A stretch of DNA of 64,000 bases, from positions 124,001 through 188,000 of the forward strand of contig NZ_WKLH01000003.1 in assembly GCF_010882175.1 (NCBI RefSeq), written 5' to 3'. A program made the translations under genes and the position numbers. Shown piece by piece: positions 1 through 8,291 of this stretch (its first letter is position 1; each line of letters opens with the position of its first letter). The notes under the pieces were generated by a model. It made no database searches, had not been told where the DNA came from, and worked only from the letters and a program-made list of their open reading frames with translations. Source of the DNA: Mangrovibacterium lignilyticum. GTDB taxonomy: Bacteria; Bacteroidota; Bacteroidia; Bacteroidales; Prolixibacteraceae.

Positions 1-201
1 CTGATTTTTAAAGGACTGACACTAAAAGGAATCTATGGGCGTGAAATGTACGAAACCTGGTATCACATGGAGATGATGCTGACTACCGGCCTGGATATCT
101 CTCCGGTAATTACACACCGTATGAAAGCCGATAATTTTCAGGCTGCCTTTGATATTATGGAAGAGGGAAACTGTGGGAAAATTATTCTGGATTGGGAATA
201 A
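1..201 (+). CDS. tdh: L-threonine 3-dehydrogenase, C-terminal fragment (cut by window edge)
   Basis: The frame is open from base 1 to a TAA at 199-201 and gives the last 66 residues of a protein whose start lies outside the window. The stretch [14 protein letters not shown] followed by [10 protein letters not shown] and GKIILDWE is the typical tail of zinc-dependent Tdh, which oxidises L-threonine to 2-amino-3-ketobutyrate with NAD+. The catalytic zinc site is not in the visible part. The assignment rests on recall of the E. coli Tdh tail, which is very similar. Confidence 0.85.
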   Translation: MIFKGLTLKGIYGREMYETWYHMEMMLTTGLDISPVITHRMKADNFQAAFDIMEEGNCGKIILDWE

Positions 202-224
202 CAGAAAAGTGAAAACTAATTCTT

Positions 225-1238
225 TTACAGGGAAAAGCGCTTACTGAGTGTAAACTCCAGAAAACTTGTTCCGTTAGAGATTTGTAAGCTGTTAAAATTG
301 ATATCGGAATTAAATTGATTCTGAATATAAGTCGCTCCTAAATAGAATCCGGAAAAATGATAGCCTCCGGCAACCCGGATTGACGCCCCAATACCCGGCT
401 TACTCTGAATTTCACTATCTCCTTCACTAAATCCTAACTCATTATAGCGATATCCGAACTGAGCAGAAGCCGATCCGGTTAAAATAGCCCTTCGAAAAGG
501 AACCAACGAATAGGCGTAGCCCGCACTTCCATAAACAGAATAGGATTGAAAATCATACAAACCCATAAAACCGGGAAAATATTCTTCACCCAAGTCATCT
601 GAAATCAAATTAACATCGCCACCAATCCGGTAATAACCGACACTGCCTCCAAAAATAATGGATCCTGCACTTCTTAATTGTAAGTCAGTCTGATTAAACG
701 CCGCCTTGTACGAAAAACGATTGTGGTTTAAAACGAACGTAAAATTGGCCCCGAGATTGTCTGTTTGAACATCGCCGCGAACCTGGTACAAACGACCATC
801 TGACGACAAATCGCTGGCATTTTTCCCATTCAACGACAAATAATAACCACGGGTTCTTAGAGCGAGAACATCCACAATAAACGCTCGAGAAATTAAATAC
901 GACTGCAGGCCGAAGCTGGAAGATTGCCCGTATTTGTCTTCGTCGGTATAACTAACGGGTAACTCAGCACCGATTTTGAGTCCAAACCATTTATAATTTA
1001 CGCCAGCTCCGAGTTTAAAGTGATCGTTTGAACGATATACCAGGTTTAAATCATTAAATCCATTTGTGATCATCGCATGATTTCCCTTATCCGCTGAATA
1101 CAAGCGAACAATTAAATCATCGTAATACGATTCTACATAGTTAGGATCGTAATTTAATTCTGACAATTCCGGTGCTGACTGCGCATGAAGCAACCTCCCT
1201 GCAACTATAAGTACAAGAAGAACAATTCCCTTTTTCAT
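225..1238 (-). CDS. DUF4421-family outer membrane protein
   Basis: 337 residues with a signal peptide (MKKGIVLLVLIVAGRLLHAQ, cleavage near residue 20). The mature part begins with NYVESYYDDLIVRLYS and contains FKLGAGVNYKWFGLKIG, the pattern of the Bacteroidota DUF4421 family. The rest is alternating aromatic/polar strands ending in LEFTLSKRFSL, as expected for a small outer-membrane beta-barrel with a C-terminal aromatic beta-signal. Function is unknown; a porin-like or structural role is only inferred. It lies just downstream of xth on the same strand (8 bp apart) and converges with tdh. Confidence 0.7.
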   Translation of the reverse strand: MKKGIVLLVLIVAGRLLHAQSAPELSELNYDPNYVESYYDDLIVRLYSADKGNHAMITNGFNDLNLVYRSNDHFKLGAGVNYKWFGLKIGAELPVSYTDEDKYGQSSSFGLQSYLISRAFIVDVLALRTRGYYLSLNGKNASDLSSDGRLYQVRGDVQTDNLGANFTFVLNHNRFSYKAAFNQTDLQLRSAGSIIFGGSVGYYRIGGDVNLISDDLGEEYFPGFMGLYDFQSYSVYGSAGYAYSLVPFRRAILTGSASAQFGYRYNELGFSEGDSEIQSKPGIGASIRVAGGYHFSGFYLGATYIQNQFNSDINFNSLQISNGTSFLEFTLSKRFSL

Positions 1239-1246
1239 CCAATCTT

Positions 1247-2014
1247 TTAAACGTCCAACTCAAGCCATACCGGACAGTGGTCTGAATGAACCACTTTAGG
1301 TAATATCCCAGCTGAATTAATTTTATCTTTCAATGGTTCGGTAACCATGTTATAGTCGATTCGCCAACCTTTATTTCTCTCTCTTGATCCTGCCCGATAA
1401 CTCCACCACGAATAATGATCCGGATCCGAAACAATTTCCCTGAAGCTGTCAATATAGCCGAAATCGACAAACTGCTGGAACCACTCCCTTTCTTCAGGAA
1501 GAAAACCAGAGGTGTTTTGTTGCTTTTCCGGATTATGGATATCAATCCACAAACGACAAATGTTATAATCGCCCGAAATAACCAGTTTTGGCAAGCTTTC
1601 ACGCAACTCATTCAAGTACGCTGTAAAATCGGCCAAAAAATCCATTTTATAGACCTGTCTGGGACCTCCGGTTGTTCCCGAAGGGAAATAGGCGCTAATA
1701 ACCGAAAAATCGCTAAAATCGGCTCGAATCACTCTCCCCTCACGATCGTACTTCTCATTACCAATTCCCTTTTCGACATGCAAGGCAGGTTCTTTACTCA
1801 AAATAGCCACGCTGCTGTAGCCCGGCTTCACTGCAGAGAAGCTATAAAAATGATAACCTAACGATTCAAATTCAGACTCACTCATTTGCCCGGCCTTCGC
1901 CTTGGTTTCCTGCAAACAAATAACATCCGGATCTTCAGCTTCAAGCCAGGTTAAAAAATCTTTCTTTATTGCAGCACGAATGCCATTAACGTTATAGGAT
2001 AGAATACGTTTCAC
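1247..2014 (-). CDS. xth: exodeoxyribonuclease III (AP endonuclease)
   Basis: 255 residues, the usual size for XthA/ExoA. It cuts the DNA backbone 5' of abasic sites and removes 3' blocks during base-excision repair. Visible motifs of the EEP fold are MKRILSYNVNGIRAA at the N-terminus, the metal-binding LQETKA near residue 35, SGDYN in the middle and HSDHCPVWL at the C-terminus (catalytic Asp-His). The ATG at 2012-2014 starts directly with the conserved first strand, so the start is secure. It is divergent from rsgA with about 60 bp between the start codons. Confidence 0.95.
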   Translation of the reverse strand: MKRILSYNVNGIRAAIKKDFLTWLEAEDPDVICLQETKAKAGQMSESEFESLGYHFYSFSAVKPGYSSVAILSKEPALHVEKGIGNEKYDREGRVIRADFSDFSVISAYFPSGTTGGPRQVYKMDFLADFTAYLNELRESLPKLVISGDYNICRLWIDIHNPEKQQNTSGFLPEEREWFQQFVDFGYIDSFREIVSDPDHYSWWSYRAGSRERNKGWRIDYNMVTEPLKDKINSAGILPKVVHSDHCPVWLELDV

Positions 2015-2077
2015 AAATTTTCGTAATTTTGATAAATCTTTTCAAAAATAACAGAAACAATTAACTCAGAAAACCCA

Positions 2078-3022
2078 GTGAATAAAGGCATCGTCATAAA
2101 ATCAACCGGTAGTTGGTACAGTGTCAAATCGGAATCCGGCCAAATTATTGATTGCAAGATCAAAGGGAATTTTCGCATCAAAGATATTAAAAGTACCAAT
2201 CCAATTGCTGTCGGAGATCATGTTCAGTTCCGCCTTGATGAACAAGACGAGGATGATACCAATAAAGCTGTCGGTTTGATCACTGAAATTGCTGACAGAA
2301 AGAACTATATTGTCCGCAAAGCGCCCAACCTATCGAAACAATCTCATATTATTGCAGCAAACATCGACCAAGCCTTTCTTGTCGTTACCATTAACTACCC
2401 AATCACCACAACAACTTTTGTTGATCGGTTTTTAGCTTCAGCAGAAGCCTACAGAATACCTTGTACTTTGATTTTCAATAAGATAGATAGGTTCAACAAA
2501 GAGCAGATTGCACATTTAGATGATTTAATTGAAACCTACCAAAACATTGGATACCGTTGTCTAAAAACATCGACTAAGAAAAACATCGGACTAGATACCT
2601 TGAAAAGTTGGATGACCGGAAAAATAAATGTTTTCTCTGGTCATTCAGGAGTTGGTAAATCTTCGTTGATCAATAAAATTGAACCGAGAGTTAATTTAAA
2701 AACAAAAGAAATTTCGGAGTACCACTTATCGGGTATGCACACTACTACATTTTCCGAAATGTTTGAATTGAGTTTTGGCGGTTACATAATCGATACTCCA
2801 GGGATCAAAGGTTTTGGAATGCTCGATATGGAAAAAGAAGAAATTGGCCACTACTTCCCCGAAATTTTTGAGCGATTGGAAAAATGCCAGTACTACAATT
2901 GCACTCACACACACGAACCGGGTTGCGAAGTAAAAAAAGCGGTCATCGAAAATGAAATTGCTGAAAGCCGCTACTATTCTTACCTCGGCTTACTCCAATC
3001 AGATGAAAAGTACAGAAATTAA
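2078..3022 (+). CDS. rsgA: ribosome small subunit-dependent GTPase A
   Basis: 314 residues. RsgA (YjeQ) is a late 30S-assembly GTPase. The circularly permuted order is visible: OB-fold at residues 1-70, NKID (G4) near 130, GHSGVGKSS (G1) near 187, DTPG (G3) near 239, then the C-terminal zinc knuckle [14 protein letters not shown]. The start is a GTG at 2078; the next residues ([13 protein letters not shown]) are already conserved, so a later ATG would cut the OB-fold. It converges with uvrC and shares the hairpin at 3041-3065. Confidence 0.95.
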   Translation: MNKGIVIKSTGSWYSVKSESGQIIDCKIKGNFRIKDIKSTNPIAVGDHVQFRLDEQDEDDTNKAVGLITEIADRKNYIVRKAPNLSKQSHIIAANIDQAFLVVTINYPITTTTFVDRFLASAEAYRIPCTLIFNKIDRFNKEQIAHLDDLIETYQNIGYRCLKTSTKKNIGLDTLKSWMTGKINVFSGHSGVGKSSLINKIEPRVNLKTKEISEYHLSGMHTTTFSEMFELSFGGYIIDTPGIKGFGMLDMEKEEIGHYFPEIFERLEKCQYYNCTHTHEPGCEVKKAVIENEIAESRYYSYLGLLQSDEKYRN

Positions 3023-3040
3023 GCTAGATGCTTCCATAAA

Positions 3041-3065
3041 AGAAACCCGTTTTAGGCGGGCTTTT
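3041..3065. terminator. bidirectional rho-independent terminator between rsgA and uvrC
   Basis: Stem cccg (3046-3049) / cggg (3057-3060), extended by A-T pairs, with an A-rich left flank and cttttt on the right. It lies between the convergent stops of rsgA (3022) and uvrC (3087). The core stem is short, so strength is uncertain. Confidence 0.6.
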
Positions 3066-3086
3066 TCATGTAAAATCAATTCTATT

Positions 3087-4907
3087 TCAAGTCTTTATCT
3101 TAAAATAATCGAATATTTTAGTGGCACGAGAATCGCCTATTTCTGCAGACACTGTATCGTAGGTCTGTTTTTTTAGATTCTCGAGGCTCTTAAATTTACG
3201 CAAAAGGTGTTGAATCGTCTTTTCACCAATTCCTGGAATATTGTCAAGTTCAGATTGAATAAAATTCTTCGAACGCTTCTGCCGATGAAAAGCAATCCCG
3301 AATCGATGAGCTTCATCTCTTGCCTGCTGAATTACTTTTAAAGTTTCTGAATTCTTATCGAGGTACAACGGTACCGAATCTCCCGGGAAGAAAATCTCTT
3401 CCAATTTTTTTGCAATTCCTATAATCGGAATTTTACCCCGAAGCTTTAATTTACCGAGCGCTTCCAATGCTGCACCCAATTGCCCCTTTCCCCCATCGAT
3501 AATAATTAATTGCGGCAAGGGCTTATTTTCTTCAACCTGTCGTTTATACCTCCGGTAAACTATTTCTTCCATCGAAGCAAAATCATTTGGCCCCTCTACG
3601 GTTTTGATATTAAAATGCCGGTATTCCTTTTTTGCGGGTTTTGCATTCTTAAAAACAACACAGGCTGCAACCGGATTTGTTCCCTGTAAATTCGAGTTAT
3701 CGAAACATTCAATTTGAACCGGCAATTCCTTTAATTGAAGATCCTTTTTTATCGTCTCTAAAATTCGATTTGTACTTTGAGCCGGCTTTGAAAGTGCAAA
3801 CTGCTTTTCCTTTTCAAGTCGAAAATACTTAGCATTTCGAATCGATAAATCCATCAACTTCTTTTTGTCTCCACGAATAGGAACTCTAAAATCAACCCCT
3901 TCAAGCGAAATAGTAGTTTTAAACGGAACGAGCAATTCTTTCGCATTACTGAAAATCTTCTGCCGAATATCGACAATTGCATATTCCAACAATTCTTCCG
4001 CCGATTCATCGAGGGCTTTTTTTACCTCCATCGTATAAGTTTGAATGATCGCCCCATTGATTACTTTCAGGTAATTTACAAAAGCTGATTTCTCAACAAC
4101 TTCTATCCCGAACACATCAACATCTGTAATTGTAGCACTAACAACAGTCGATTTATTTTGAAATTTCTCCAGACTTTCCAATTTTTCTTTCACCTGGTTT
4201 GCTTCTTCAAACTGATAATTTGCTGCGAAGTCCTTCATCATTTCCCGAAGATATTTGATAACCCCGGAAATATTTCCTTTCAAAATATCCTTAATTTCAT
4301 CGATATATTTTAAATAATCACTCTCATTCTGGAAACCTTCGCAAGGCCCCAGACAATTCCCAATATGATATTCGAGGCAAACTTTATACTTCCCGGCATT
4401 AATGTTTTCTTTCTGGAGATTCAAACCACACGTTCTGAGTTTATATAAGCGGCGAAATAAATCAAGCAAAGTCCGAACAGCAATTACAGAAGTGTAAGGT
4501 CCAAAATAAACCGAGCCATCACGAATAACATTCCGGGTTTGAAACACCCTTGGAAACGCTTCATTTTTGATGACAATCCAGGGATAGGTTTTATCATCTT
4601 TCAAGCGAATATTATACCGTGGCTGATATTTTTTGATGAGGTTATTTTCCAATAAAAGGGCATCCTGTTCCGTTTCAACAACCATGTGTTTGATGTCGTA
4701 AATATTCCGAACAAGCAATGCCGTTTTCCGATTATCGTGATTTTTGGAAAAATACGAAGAGACTCTTTTCTTTAAATTTTTAGCCTTCCCTACGTAAATA
4801 ATCTTACCCGAATTATCAAAATACTGATAAATTCCTGGTTGATCCGGCAACACAGAAACCAGTTTTTTCAACTCATCAATCCGATCATTTGCACTTGAAT
4901 ATTTCAA
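3087..4907 (-). CDS. uvrC: excinuclease ABC subunit C
   Basis: 606 residues, normal for UvrC, the nuclease that makes both incisions around UvrB-marked lesions. The N-terminal GIY-YIG domain shows DQPGIYQYFD and IIYVGKAKNLKKR (residues about 22-50). The middle has the cysteine cluster CGLN..KVCLEYHIGNCLGPC and a UVR-like segment (YQFEEANQVKEKLESLEKF). The RNase H-like C-terminal nuclease has ECFDNSNLQG and IIDGGKGQL, and the tail has the helix-hairpin-helix NIPGIGEKTIQHLLRKF. It sits about 90 bp downstream of apt on the same strand. Confidence 0.96.
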   Translation of the reverse strand: MKYSSANDRIDELKKLVSVLPDQPGIYQYFDNSGKIIYVGKAKNLKKRVSSYFSKNHDNRKTALLVRNIYDIKHMVVETEQDALLLENNLIKKYQPRYNIRLKDDKTYPWIVIKNEAFPRVFQTRNVIRDGSVYFGPYTSVIAVRTLLDLFRRLYKLRTCGLNLQKENINAGKYKVCLEYHIGNCLGPCEGFQNESDYLKYIDEIKDILKGNISGVIKYLREMMKDFAANYQFEEANQVKEKLESLEKFQNKSTVVSATITDVDVFGIEVVEKSAFVNYLKVINGAIIQTYTMEVKKALDESAEELLEYAIVDIRQKIFSNAKELLVPFKTTISLEGVDFRVPIRGDKKKLMDLSIRNAKYFRLEKEKQFALSKPAQSTNRILETIKKDLQLKELPVQIECFDNSNLQGTNPVAACVVFKNAKPAKKEYRHFNIKTVEGPNDFASMEEIVYRRYKRQVEENKPLPQLIIIDGGKGQLGAALEALGKLKLRGKIPIIGIAKKLEEIFFPGDSVPLYLDKNSETLKVIQQARDEAHRFGIAFHRQKRSKNFIQSELDNIPGIGEKTIQHLLRKFKSLENLKKQTYDTVSAEIGDSRATKIFDYFKIKT

Positions 4908-4996
4908 TCGATTTCGATTTTATAATAAATAAAAATAGCTTGTAAAATTAATCACAAGCCTATTTAATACGATCCTCTAAAGGACAAAAATATAAA

Positions 4997-5515
4997 TTAA
5001 TATTCCACTAAACTATGCGTTTCATATTCTGATAAAATCTTCTTATTACCGTTTTCGATAAATTTCAAATCGCAAATAAATGAGAAATAAACTTGCTTCA
5101 CATTCATCTGTTGAACCAATTTCAAAGCAGCTAAAGCAGTGCCTCCGGTCGCCAATAAATCGTCATGAATCAACACCACATCATCTTCAGAAAGGGCATC
5201 CAAATGCATCTCTATTGTGTCTGTTCCATACTCCAATTCGTATGATTCATGAATCGTTTCAGACGGCAATTTCCCCTTCTTTCGAGCGGGAACAAAACCT
5301 GCATTCAAACAATAAGCTACAGCCTCGCCAACAATAAATCCACGAGATTCCAACGATACAATCTTTGTTATTCCCCGGCCATTAAAATAAGAACTCACTT
5401 CATCAACTACCGTTTTGAAAGCCATTTCATCTTTCAACAGTGTGGTAATATCCTTAAAATTAATCCCCTTTTCAGGGTAATCCGGAATTTCGCGGATATA
5501 CTTTTTAAGATCCAT
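4997..5515 (-). CDS. apt: adenine phosphoribosyltransferase
   Basis: Type I phosphoribosyltransferase that salvages adenine to AMP. From the ATG at 5513-5515 the protein begins MDLKKYIREIPDYPEKGI and is 172 residues, the usual length. SLESRGFIVGEAVA and the PRPP loop VLIHDDLLATGGTALAA are intact. An upstream in-frame ATG at 5548 would add 11 residues beginning MFHVEH, but those codons are the parS-like palindrome at 5531-5548 read as protein, so the internal ATG is preferred. It follows mnmG on the same strand. Confidence 0.93.
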   Translation of the reverse strand: MDLKKYIREIPDYPEKGINFKDITTLLKDEMAFKTVVDEVSSYFNGRGITKIVSLESRGFIVGEAVAYCLNAGFVPARKKGKLPSETIHESYELEYGTDTIEMHLDALSEDDVVLIHDDLLATGGTALAALKLVQQMNVKQVYFSFICDLKFIENGNKKILSEYETHSLVEY

Positions 5516-5530
5516 AATTATATTTTTACC

Positions 5531-5548
5531 GTGTTCCACGTGGAACAC
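5531..5548. other. parS: parS-like ParB (Spo0J) binding site
   Basis: A perfect 18-bp palindrome, gtgttccacgtggaacac, containing the 16-bp parS form TGTTCCACGTGGAACA, which differs only in the arms from the textbook TGTTTCACGTGAAACA and matches sites known in Pseudomonas. It overlaps the first base of the mnmG stop (top-strand 5548-5550) and the leader of apt. parS sites normally lie near oriC and are bound by ParB for chromosome segregation and SMC loading. No parA/parB gene is in the window. Confidence 0.85.
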
Positions 5549-7425
5549 TACCTTCCTAGCATGATTAAAAGAACATTAATGTCGGCAGGACTGACGCCCG
5601 AAATACGACTTGCTTGTCCAATTGTTTGAGGTTTGATTTTCGTCAATTTCTGACGAGCCTCTGTAGAAATTGTGTGTATACTTTCGTAGTCAAACTTGTC
5701 TTCAATATTAATATTTTCAAGCCTTTTGAACTTATCCGCGATCTGCTTTTCACGTTCAATATAGCCCGAATATTTGATCAAAATTTCGGCAGATTCGAGT
5801 ATTTCTTCATACCTGTTTTCGGGTATGTTCTTCAAAAAATTCTTGAATGGAGTGACAGGCTCGATAACATCGAAAATAGAAATTTGAGGTCGAGAAATAA
5901 CATCTTTCAACTTCACACCTTGCTTCAATGGACTCGTATTTTTCCCCTCTAAAAGTGCATTTATAAACTGTGGCTTGATCGAAAAATTAGAAACAAAATC
6001 AACAACCTGATCACGATAATTTGTTTTCTCACGAAGCAAATCCATTCGTTCTTGAGTAGCCAAACCAAGCTCAAATCCTTTTGGAGTTAACCTGGAATCG
6101 GCATCATCCTGCCGCAAAAGAATCCGATATTCTGCTCTGGAAGTAAACATCCGGTAAGGTTCATCAACACCCTTTGTAACCAAATCATCAACCAAAACAC
6201 CAATGTAAGCTTCATCCCTATTCAATACGAAATCGGGTTTCCCATTCGACTTTTGATGTGCATTAATACCGGCAACTAAACCTTGGGCAGCCGCTTCCTC
6301 GTACCCTGTTGTTCCATTAATTTGACCAGCAAAATACAGGTTAGAAATAAGCTTTGTCTCTAGTGTATGATACAATTGTGTCGGGTCAAAATAATCATAT
6401 TCGATCGCGTAACCGGGCCTAAATATCTTAGCATTTTCTAATCCGGAAATCAAACGCAACGCTTTATATTGAACATCCCAAGGAAGTGATGATGAAAAAC
6501 CATTCAAATAATACTCAATTGTCGACTGACCTTCCGGCTCCAAAAACAATTGATGTTGTAATTTCTCGGCAAAGGTTACGATTTTCGATTCAATACTTGG
6601 ACAATACCGAGGACCTGCCCCTTTGATCGTTCCGTTGTACATTGGAGAGTCTTCAAAGCCAACTTCCAGTGCTTTGTGAACTGATTCATTGGTATAAGTA
6701 ATCCAACAACTGCGTTGTTTCAAATCAGACTTTTCGTGCGGCAAATAGGAAAATTTATAGTATCCTTTGTCGCCTTCTTGTTCCTCCAATTTAGAAAAAT
6801 CGATCGTTCTACCGTCAATTCTAACGGGAGTTCCGGTCTTTAACCGACCAGTTACAAACCCAGCTTCGGCCAACTGATCGCTGATAAAATAAGAGGCAGA
6901 CTCCCCTATCCTACCACCTTCCATTTGCGATCGCCCAACGTGCATCAAGCCGTTCAAAAAGGTTCCATTGGTTAAAACAACCGTCTTGGCTAGAAACTCT
7001 ACACCTATCTTTGTGCGAACGCCTGTCACTTTTCCATCCTCCAATAAAAGATGAATAACAGCATCCTGCCACAAATCGAGGTTGTCAATCTTTTCAAGCT
7101 CGCTACGCCACTCTTCTGAAAACCGCATCCGGTCGCTTTGCGAACGAGGACTCCACATGGCAGGTCCTTTAGACCTGTTTAGCATGCGAAATTGTATCGA
7201 TGTGCGATCGGTGATAACACCGGTATAACCTCCTAACGCATCTATTTCGCGTACAATTTGTCCCTTAGCAATTCCACCAATTGCGGGATTACAGGACATC
7301 TGGGCGTACTTACCCATATCCATTGTTATGAGCAAAGTTCTCGATCCCAAATTGGCCGCTGCTGCTGCAGCTTCACATCCGGCATGGCCTCCCCCTACAA
7401 CAATGACATCATATAATGGTAACAT
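5548..7425 (-). CDS. mnmG: tRNA uridine-5-carboxymethylaminomethyl modification enzyme MnmG (GidA)
   Basis: FAD enzyme that, with MnmE, installs cmnm5U34 in tRNA. The Rossmann motif [14 protein letters not shown] is at the N-terminus, with [13 protein letters not shown] and [18 protein letters not shown] following; the C-terminus has [16 protein letters not shown]. The frame opens at a GTG (7446), but the ATG at 7423-7425 puts [13 protein letters not shown] in the usual register and gives about 625 residues, the normal length, so I use that. mnmG (gidA) is often origin-proximal, in keeping with the parS-like site at its 3' end. Confidence 0.95.
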   Translation of the reverse strand: MLPLYDVIVVGGGHAGCEAAAAAANLGSRTLLITMDMGKYAQMSCNPAIGGIAKGQIVREIDALGGYTGVITDRTSIQFRMLNRSKGPAMWSPRSQSDRMRFSEEWRSELEKIDNLDLWQDAVIHLLLEDGKVTGVRTKIGVEFLAKTVVLTNGTFLNGLMHVGRSQMEGGRIGESASYFISDQLAEAGFVTGRLKTGTPVRIDGRTIDFSKLEEQEGDKGYYKFSYLPHEKSDLKQRSCWITYTNESVHKALEVGFEDSPMYNGTIKGAGPRYCPSIESKIVTFAEKLQHQLFLEPEGQSTIEYYLNGFSSSLPWDVQYKALRLISGLENAKIFRPGYAIEYDYFDPTQLYHTLETKLISNLYFAGQINGTTGYEEAAAQGLVAGINAHQKSNGKPDFVLNRDEAYIGVLVDDLVTKGVDEPYRMFTSRAEYRILLRQDDADSRLTPKGFELGLATQERMDLLREKTNYRDQVVDFVSNFSIKPQFINALLEGKNTSPLKQGVKLKDVISRPQISIFDVIEPVTPFKNFLKNIPENRYEEILESAEILIKYSGYIEREKQIADKFKRLENINIEDKFDYESIHTISTEARQKLTKIKPQTIGQASRISGVSPADINVLLIMLGR

Positions 7426-7478
7426 CTGACTAAATTTTAGAGCCACAAAATTAATAGAAAAGGTTAGATTAGAAAAGG

Positions 7479-7892
7479 TTAGAAAATCGCCAAATATTGA
7501 TCTTCTTTTTGAGTCATAACGATTTTCTCGTCCGGTTGTTTATCTGGATATCCTAACAAGTGTAAAACTCCATGAACTAAAATACGCCTCAACTCTTCTT
7601 GAAAGGAGACCTGAAACCTGGTAGCGTTCTCTGAGACACGGTCTACACTGACAAAAATATCACCTGATATTTTATCATCTTCTACATAGTCAAAGGTAAT
7701 AATATCGGTATAATAATCATGATCTAGATATTCGCGGTTAACCTGAAGCAGATACTCGTCACTACAAAAAATGTAGTTGACAGATCCGGTAATCTTATTT
7801 TCTGAGCTAATGACGGAAGAAATCCAAGATTTAACTTTTCTTCTTGGTAATTTTAGAGGTTTTACATCCTCATGATAAAAGAGTATGGGCAC
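7479..7892 (-). CDS. ybeY: endoribonuclease YbeY (rRNA maturation)
   Basis: 137 residues. Zinc-dependent RNase family needed for 16S rRNA 3'-end maturation and ribosome quality control. The metal motif is [12 protein letters not shown] (residues about 104-115): the first two histidines are present and the third position, His in proteobacteria, is Lys within the GYxDK form I recall from other Bacteroidota. Its first 23 bp overlap the end of the upstream HATPase gene in another frame, so the two are probably translationally coupled. Confidence 0.88.
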   Translation of the reverse strand: MPILFYHEDVKPLKLPRRKVKSWISSVISSENKITGSVNYIFCSDEYLLQVNREYLDHDYYTDIITFDYVEDDKISGDIFVSVDRVSENATRFQVSFQEELRRILVHGVLHLLGYPDKQPDEKIVMTQKEDQYLAIF

Positions 7893-8289
7893 GATCGAGT
7901 TTAAATTTTAATTGGATAACAGATCCATTATTTTTGAAATTAACTTCATCTACTAAATTGTGAATAATGAAAAGCCCTCTCCCACCCTCAAGTTTGATGT
8001 TTTCATTTGCGGTTGGGTCAGGAACCTTTGTATAATCGAAGCCATTCCCTTCGTCATGCACTTCGAACAAAGCAGCCTCATTAGTAATTTCAGCAAACAA
8101 AGAAACGTATTTATTTTCGTCTAATTTATTTCCGTGATTAATGGCATTATTCACCGATTCACAAACACCCAGTGTAATAAAAGCAACCTGCTTCGAGCTC
8201 AACTTACAAGCGCCCAAAACATCATCAATGAAATCTTCTACTTCTTTGAGATAGATAAAATTTGAAGGTATGCGTATCGACTTTTTCAA
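7870..8289 (-). CDS. RsbW/SpoIIAB-like ATP-binding protein (anti-sigma type HATPase)
   Basis: 139-residue single-domain GHKL ATPase. The N-box is ESVNNAINHGNK (about residues 45-56), the G1 box HDEGNGFD and the G2 box GGRGLFIIHNLVDEV. There is no histidine-phosphotransfer or sensor domain, so it resembles anti-sigma serine kinases (RsbW class); the target is not visible. It starts 2 bp after the DUF4175 gene ends and overlaps ybeY, so DUF4175-HATPase-ybeY-mnmG read as one transcription block, an order I recall as common in Bacteroidota. Confidence 0.85.
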   Translation of the reverse strand: MKKSIRIPSNFIYLKEVEDFIDDVLGACKLSSKQVAFITLGVCESVNNAINHGNKLDENKYVSLFAEITNEAALFEVHDEGNGFDYTKVPDPTANENIKLEGGRGLFIIHNLVDEVNFKNNGSVIQLKFKLDRAHTLLS

Positions 8290-8291
8290 AC

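Noticed and set aside
7479-7892. Loss of the third zinc histidine in YbeY as a sign of inactivity
   Set aside because: The GYxDK form is, as far as I recall, normal for Bacteroidota YbeY, so it is not treated as a defect.
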